Below, piece after piece: positions 62,144 to 64,000 of a stretch of DNA of 64,000 bases (positions within the stretch are counted from its first letter, which is position 1; each line of letters opens with the position of its first letter). The notes beneath the pieces are model-generated. The model was not told the origin of the DNA. It made no database searches and saw only the letters and a program-made list of their open reading frames with translations. This DNA is from Phoronis australis. Taxonomy: Eukaryota > Phoronida > Phoronidae. The DNA is taken from the NCBI GenBank assembly GCA_002633005.1, contig NMRA01000185.1:495854-559853 (forward strand), in the 5' to 3' direction. The position numbers were made by a program, and so were the translations under genes.

Positions 62144-63061
62144 CCGCACAGCTGTGTTCAGACCAACTAAACCTAGTTGTAACTCTTTCTATAGATGTAA
62201 CTAACACCCATGCACTGTCACCATTCACAGTGACAGTTAAAACACCAAGTTAGTGCAGTGGAGGGCCATTGTCTCCATCAAGATTTGACAGCAGCGCCAC
62301 CTATTGATTTTTTCAACTGCTGTGTTCACACCGAGTTACAATATTTCAACTCCTCTCCCAGAGTGAACAGCACAACAGTCATCGAACTGCATAAACACGA
62401 TGACGACTTCTCATAACAGGTAAATTACCTGTAATTGGTAACATAAGACCACATGCCTGGTTTAATCGTTAGTACACCACTTAATTGGGCTAGCAACTCC
62501 TCACTAACAACTTACAAGAATCTACAATAACAAATGGGTACCATTGTACTATGGAGGTAAAAAATTCATAATAATATGCATGCATAAATGTCTGAACACC
62601 TCCATATATCATATATTACATCATACACTTGCTGACCACTGACAACACACTGCGATATTTCGTTTAATACTTCAACTGTGATCAGAGATCAGACCATTTA
62701 CTAAACGCAATTATAACTTTTTTCACATTTGTAACTGTTATATAATCGTTAATATTCTCACTGAAAGTTACTAGTTCATGGTTTTAGTCCCTAGTCGTCA
62801 GTGCTATGGCTTTCTGACTCATCTCAATTAGTGCCTCTGACAACAATTGTTTTCATAGATTTGACAACAATGCCACCAACAGAGTAATAAGTTTTTCAAC
62901 TGCCATGTTCACACAGAGCTAACTCTTTCTAAACCACCCTCACAACGGGTTATAATTATGCTACATTGACTCTTAAAACCAGTTTTAAAGTGTCCACACC
63001 ACAATTCTAACCTTTAAATTGATTTTGAAAGTTACATAGCAACTGCTTTGGTGTGAACAAG
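62144..63061. repeat. cluster of short TGTTCACAC repeats, including one 158-bp inverted-repeat unit
   Basis: 62904-63061 has left arm CATGTTCACACAGAGC and right arm whose reverse complement is CTTGTTCACACCAAAGC, a MITE-like pair. Related words lie at about 62147 (GCTGTGTTCAGACC), 62322 (GCTGTGTTCACACC) and, inverted, 62363 (GAGTGAACAGC). The segments at 62283-62340 and 62857-62920 are diverged direct copies (AGATTTGACA, GCCACC, TTTTTCAACTGC). Confidence 0.5.
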
Positions 63062-64000
63062 GAATTTGTTTATGATTACATAATACAACCTGTGGACCAC
63101 TGTGGAGACATTTTCGTATCAGATTTTGCATACAACTCCCTATATGACAAGTGGACCACTGCCTTCAAAGTCCTACTTTCTCTGATTTTTTGTACATAAC
63201 GCTTAGACTTGTGGGGTTCCTATGGTGTGTCACAATGACATTCGGGGTTTGTATGACCTTCTACCTACTGTCACTGTTTATTTCACTTCCAACATCTTCA
63301 CTTTACAAAGTGCCTGAGGAGCAGACATGTGACCTGAAACATAGCTACTGTATTAATTTGTTTGTTTATGTCTATTGGCAATTTGCTTTACAACTGCACA
63401 TACCAAAGATCAGAAACTGTACAAAGAATATGAACAAGTGAACATCAAGCAGTCCAACAAAAAGTACAGTCCTGTTTTCAATCACAAAACATTGTAAAAA
63501 AATTTGTAAACTTCTGGATCAATGTCAACATACTCCAATGTTTTGTATATGAGGTTATATATGACTTGTGGGCTATTCGAAACACTACCATTAGTTGAAC
63601 ATAACTAATTCTCTACAATTGATGCTATTTTGACAGCCCTATGGCTCTTAAATTGTTGAATGGAACATTTATGGAACGCTCCTGAAGTATGGATATTGTA
63701 GACACGTCATGTAAACCATCTACAACATTGCACTAAACCTCCAGTAAAAGTACCAGGAATTTCCAAAGACCCATCCAAAAGTACACCCATGGGCTTATTT
63801 TTAGTAACTGTTGGCATGTTTTCAAATACGTATGCAATATGTTTTGAAGCATAAAATTTTATTTATTCAGCAAACATTATATTTTGGAGTCGGGATTTCA
63901 CTCTTGATTATCATTTAGCGAGTTATTGGGTGACTGTTAGTAACTAACCACATTAGCATATTAGCACACTAATGAAGGACAGTTTTAATGACAGTTTCCG
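63062..64000. other. no gene seen
   Basis: A hydrophobic 96-codon frame at 63151-63441 has no splice or homology support and overlaps sequence with diverged local repeats (ATATGA(C/G)..GTGG words at 63145 and 63557). Confidence 0.4.

Noticed and set aside
63151-63441. Hydrophobic frame resembling a membrane protein
   Set aside because: Hydrophobic runs are common in T-rich random frames; no start context, splice sites or homology.
1-64000. CRISPR arrays, bacterial operons, prophage or plasmid features
   Set aside because: No regular spacer arrays, no ribosome-binding sites and no long genes; the window is clearly eukaryotic.

Overview
This is AT-rich, intron- and transposon-dominated DNA of an animal. 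Intergenic sequence is long, exons are short, and GT-AG splice signals flank coding-like segments. There are many small DNA transposons with terminal inverted repeats (TIRs) and a 5'-truncated LINE. Nothing looks prokaryotic: no operons, no ribosome-binding sites and no long open frame. The repeat mix suggests a marine invertebrate, but I cannot name the phylum. No tRNA or rRNA gene and no complete, recognisable protein gene was found.

Layout. 0-9 kb is mostly unique or decayed sequence. It holds one exon-like patch (886-1076), a truncated LINE with target-site duplications that itself carries a nested TIR element (3093-3532), and a degenerate tandem repeat (8.47-8.64 kb). 10.7-12.2 kb is a tandemly duplicated element whose third copy sits at 29.0-29.95 kb. 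14.0-14.5 kb is a small hAT-like element. 18.6-19.3 kb is a degenerate satellite-like array, followed by a decayed THAP-like fragment (19.6 kb). 21-22.5 kb and 46.9-53 kb hold several copies of an AT-rich family with long TIRs.

Two convergent candidate genes occupy the middle. The plus-strand model has exons at 24.36, 24.95, 26.53 and 27.2 kb. The minus-strand model has its last exon at 30.70-30.96 kb and earlier exons at 31.6, 32.3 and, less surely, 34.2 and 35.6 kb. Splice phases agree within each model. I recognise neither protein. The minus-strand product is cysteine-containing and may be extracellular.

36.58-38.50 kb is a hAT-type transposon with a perfect 8-bp target-site duplication. 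It encloses minus-strand exon-like segments with very short introns and a poly(A) signal, which suggests a captured gene or a decayed transposon gene. 39.3-39.96 kb is a broken coding-like stretch. 40.0-46.6 kb holds three copies (+,+,-) of one TIR element family and so forms a long inverted repeat. The right end carries a small 55.4-kb element, a 260-bp polypurine tract (59.5 kb), a 230-bp MITE (60.76 kb) and a cluster of short TIR repeats (62-63 kb).

All gene models were read by eye from open frames and splice motifs. They are candidates, not confirmed genes.
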